Assembly (NCBI GenBank): GCA_964417785.1
Contig: CAYQJO010000209.1
Coordinates: forward strand, 1-7,546
Reading direction: 5' to 3'
DNA from: DAOTUL01 sp034437435
Lineage (GTDB): Bacteria > Chloroflexota > Anaerolineae > Aggregatilineales > Phototrophicaceae
DNA: 7,546 nt
How positions within the stretch are numbered: the first letter of the stretch is position 1; the number at the start of each line of letters is the position of its first letter. Shown in pieces: positions 5,709 to 7,546 of the stretch. Under the pieces are notes generated by a model. That model made no database searches and had not been told where the DNA came from. It was given only the letters and a program-made list of their open reading frames with translations. A program made the position numbers and the translations under genes.

Positions 5709-6539
5709 ATGAGATTAGGTCTGAGTCTCGATGGCGGTGGAGATGTGCTTGATGTTGCGGTGCAACACGGTATCAAAGGTGTACCGGTTTCTGCCGATCA
5801 ACTGGCGAATGGAGGCGTAGACGCAACCCTTGCCCCACTGAAAGAGCGTGGATTGGAAGTCTGTCAGATTGGTCTGTTCATGTTCAATGTACTCAACAGT
5901 GATACCGAAGCACAGGCGAAACAGGCCGCTACCCTGAAAAAAGTAATTCCACTGGCGGCAGATACTGGTTGTCCATACATTGTCATCAATGGTGGAAATT
6001 TCCATCCTTCCGGGTATGGCGCGGGCGATACTCGCAACTTCGCCGAAGAAGCACTTGATAGGGTCGCAGAAGGGCTGAAACCGCATTTGGAAGCGGCGGA
6101 AAAGTATGGCGCAAAGCTCACCATCGAAGCCTATTTGAAGACGGTAGTAAATTCACCGGAGAGCTTCCTTAAATTGAAAGAGAAGGTTGGTGGATCAGAT
6201 GCGCTGTGCTGCAACATCGATGTGACCAGCCTTTACGACTATCGCGACCTGTGGAATCCTGCACCGAAGGTAGAGCATATCTGCACATCGCTTGCTGGAC
6301 ATTATGGCCTGGGGCATATAAAGGGAATCGCGCTGAAAGATGGATTCCACATCCATGCGGAACTGACCCCAATCACCGAAGACCCAACTGATTGGGAACA
6401 GGTACTCACGCTGATGGCTCCGCATGTGCCACAGGATAGCTGGGTAATCCTGGAACATGTCGCGTCATTGGAGGAAGCAGAAATGAACATCGCACATCTG
6501 CGCAATGCTGCATCGAACGCCGGTGTGATCCTGAGCTAA
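5709..6539 (+). CDS. Sugar phosphate isomerase/epimerase-like TIM-barrel protein (AP endonuclease 2 fold)
   Basis: This is a 276-residue soluble protein of the xylose-isomerase-like TIM-barrel superfamily, whose members isomerise, epimerise, dehydrate or eliminate sugars using a divalent metal. Barrel strands are recognisable at LGLSLDGG (3-10), YIVINGGNFHPSG (90-102), AKLTIEAY (135-142), CCNIDVTSLYDY (167-178), HIKGIALKDGFHIH (203-216) and WVILEHV (245-251). Likely metal or catalytic residues are Glu140, Asp171, Glu249 and one or more of His203, His214 and His216. The usual HxKD motif reads ALKD, so the His ligand must come from elsewhere or is missing. Length is typical (260-300). The ATG follows GGGGG (5698-5702) at six bases and lies 17 bases after the upstream stop. 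Pairing with Gfo/Idh dehydrogenases is typical of inositol (IolG/IolE-like) and 3-keto-glycoside pathways. The exact reaction is unknown. Confidence 0.87.
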   Translation: MRLGLSLDGGGDVLDVAVQHGIKGVPVSADQLANGGVDATLAPLKERGLEVCQIGLFMFNVLNSDTEAQAKQAATLKKVIPLAADTGCPYIVINGGNFHPSGYGAGDTRNFAEEALDRVAEGLKPHLEAAEKYGAKLTIEAYLKTVVNSPESFLKLKEKVGGSDALCCNIDVTSLYDYRDLWNPAPKVEHICTSLAGHYGLGHIKGIALKDGFHIHAELTPITEDPTDWEQVLTLMAPHVPQDSWVILEHVASLEEAEMNIAHLRNAASNAGVILS

Positions 6540-6564
6540 CCCAACCAAAAGGAAAGAACTAATA

Positions 6565-7491
6565 ATGAGGTTTCCATCGATTCCAGAAGCAACCCGTATC
6601 GCTCGATTGCAGCATCCCGGCAGAAAAGTCCGCATGGTTCTGGATACCGATACCTACAACGAGATCGATGATCAATTTGCAGTGGTCTATGCGCTGCTAT
6701 CGCCAGAGCAAATGTCGGTAGAAGCGATCTATGCCGCACCGTTTCACAATAATCGCTCCAATGGCCCGGAAGATGGCATGGAGCGCAGCTATGAAGAGAT
6801 TCTGCGCCTGTTAGATCGAATAGACGTTTCCCCAAGTGACTTCGTATTCAAAGGATCAACGGCCTACCTTGCAGACGAACAAACCCCACAGGACAACGCC
6901 GCTGTACGCGATCTAGTGGATAAGGCGATGGCGAGTTCTGAAGATGATCCGCTGTATGCGGTCGCCATCGGCGCGATCACCAACGTTGCTTCAGCGATAT
7001 TGGCAGAACCAGAGATTATCAAGAAGATTGTTGTTGTTTGGTTAGGGGGACATGCACTCCACTGGCCCGACACCAAGGAGTTTAATCTGCACCAGGATGT
7101 ACCGGCAGCGCGTGTCATCTTCGACTGCGGTGTGCCAATGGTGCAAATTCCATGCATGGGGGTTACATCGCACCTTTTTACGACTATGAGCGAACTCGAT
7201 ACCTACGTGCGTGGCAAGAACCGTATTAGCGATTATCTGTGTGAGATTTATGAAAGGTATGCGTCCGATCACTACGCTTACTCGAAAGTAATCTGGGACA
7301 TCTCCACCATTGCTTGGCTGATTGATCCGACCTGGGTTCCAACTATTCTTGTTCATAGTCCCGTGTTGACCGATCAGGTCACATGGAGTTTAGATCAATC
7401 CCGACATTTGATCCGTTCAGCCAATTACATCTACCGTGATCGAATCTTTGCCGATCTATTCTCGAAGCTATCGAATTCCAGTCTTGGATGA
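6565..7491 (+). CDS. Nucleoside hydrolase-fold protein (IUNH family) with variant active site
   Basis: This is a 308-residue member of the inosine-uridine preferring nucleoside hydrolase family, which cleaves N-glycosidic bonds of ribosides with a bound calcium ion. Family marks are the N-terminal Asp cluster VLDTDTYNEIDDQFAVVYALLS (25-46), AIGAITNVA (134-142), WLGG (159-162) and EFNLHQDVPAA (172-182). The C-terminal calcium Asp is in IWDISTIA (Asp245). Two departures are visible. The classic DTDPGxDD reads DTDTYNEIDD, two residues longer between the second and third Asp. The usual His before the C-terminal Asp (HD) is Trp (WD). I recall the NEIDDQ form as a distinct, poorly characterised branch of the family. 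The ATG at 6565 follows AAAAGGAAAG (6547-6556), and the gap to the upstream gene is 25 bases. The substrate may be a nucleoside or a modified sugar made by the upstream dehydrogenases. Confidence 0.9.
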   Translation: MRFPSIPEATRIARLQHPGRKVRMVLDTDTYNEIDDQFAVVYALLSPEQMSVEAIYAAPFHNNRSNGPEDGMERSYEEILRLLDRIDVSPSDFVFKGSTAYLADEQTPQDNAAVRDLVDKAMASSEDDPLYAVAIGAITNVASAILAEPEIIKKIVVVWLGGHALHWPDTKEFNLHQDVPAARVIFDCGVPMVQIPCMGVTSHLFTTMSELDTYVRGKNRISDYLCEIYERYASDHYAYSKVIWDISTIAWLIDPTWVPTILVHSPVLTDQVTWSLDQSRHLIRSANYIYRDRIFADLFSKLSNSSLG

Positions 7492-7546
7492 CTCCAGTGA
7501 ACAAACTCAGGCGCAGATTATATGCACCACATGCCCCACCGCAGAT
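7488..7546 (+). CDS. Start of a possible next operon gene, cut by the window edge
   Basis: An ATG at 7488 overlaps the TGA of the nucleoside-hydrolase-like gene as ATGA, a common coupling arrangement. The frame stays open to the edge for 19 codons, reading MTPVNKLRRRLYAPHAPPQ. The start is rich in Arg and Lys, and no domain can be named from so little. An in-frame GTG at 7497 is another possible start. No good ribosome site is seen, which is consistent with coupling but also with chance: a 59-base open stretch is not strong evidence. Confidence 0.4.
   Translation, partial: MTPVNKLRRRLYAPHAPPQ

Overview
The window is a bacterial carbohydrate-type catabolic locus. It has dense short-gap genes, Shine-Dalgarno sequences, and a GC content I judge by eye to be near 50%. 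No ribosomal or other marker gene is present, so the phylum cannot be fixed. The mix of families (Gfo/Idh/MocA oxidoreductases, TIM-barrel epimerase-like protein, aldo/keto reductase, HutC-type GntR regulator) is common in sugar loci of Chloroflexota, Planctomycetota and soil Actinobacteria or Firmicutes. A Chloroflexota-like heterotroph is only a guess.

Layout, left to right. (1) Bases 1-1019, plus strand: a cytoplasmic beta-sandwich / galactose-mutarotase-like protein of unknown activity. Its reading frame is open to the left edge, and its ATG probably starts one base outside the window. (2) Bases 1108-2151, plus: an aldo/keto reductase with a complete Asp-Tyr-Lys-His tetrad. (3) Bases 2178-2948, minus: a GntR/HutC regulator with a UTRA ligand domain, convergent with the reductase. 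(4) Bases 2949-3449: a 501-base control region between the divergent regulator and the next operon. It has a readable promoter on each strand, related TGAC-based motifs over both -35 boxes, and a hairpin-rich leader of about 215 nt. (5) Bases 3450-7491, plus: a tight operon of two different Gfo/Idh/MocA dehydrogenases, an AP-endonuclease-2-type (sugar phosphate isomerase/epimerase-like) TIM barrel, and a nucleoside-hydrolase-fold protein with a non-canonical active site. (6) From 7488: a likely further gene begins with an ATGA overlap and runs off the right edge.

How the genes may work together (inference). Two NAD(P)-dependent sugar dehydrogenases, an epimerase/lyase-type TIM barrel, an aldo/keto reductase and an N-ribohydrolase-fold enzyme under one GntR-type regulator suggest oxidation, isomerisation or elimination, and cleavage of a glycoside, inositol-type or nucleoside-like compound. 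The regulator probably senses a pathway intermediate through its UTRA domain and controls both itself and the operon from the shared intergenic region. The substrate cannot be read from sequence alone. No transporter is visible in the window.
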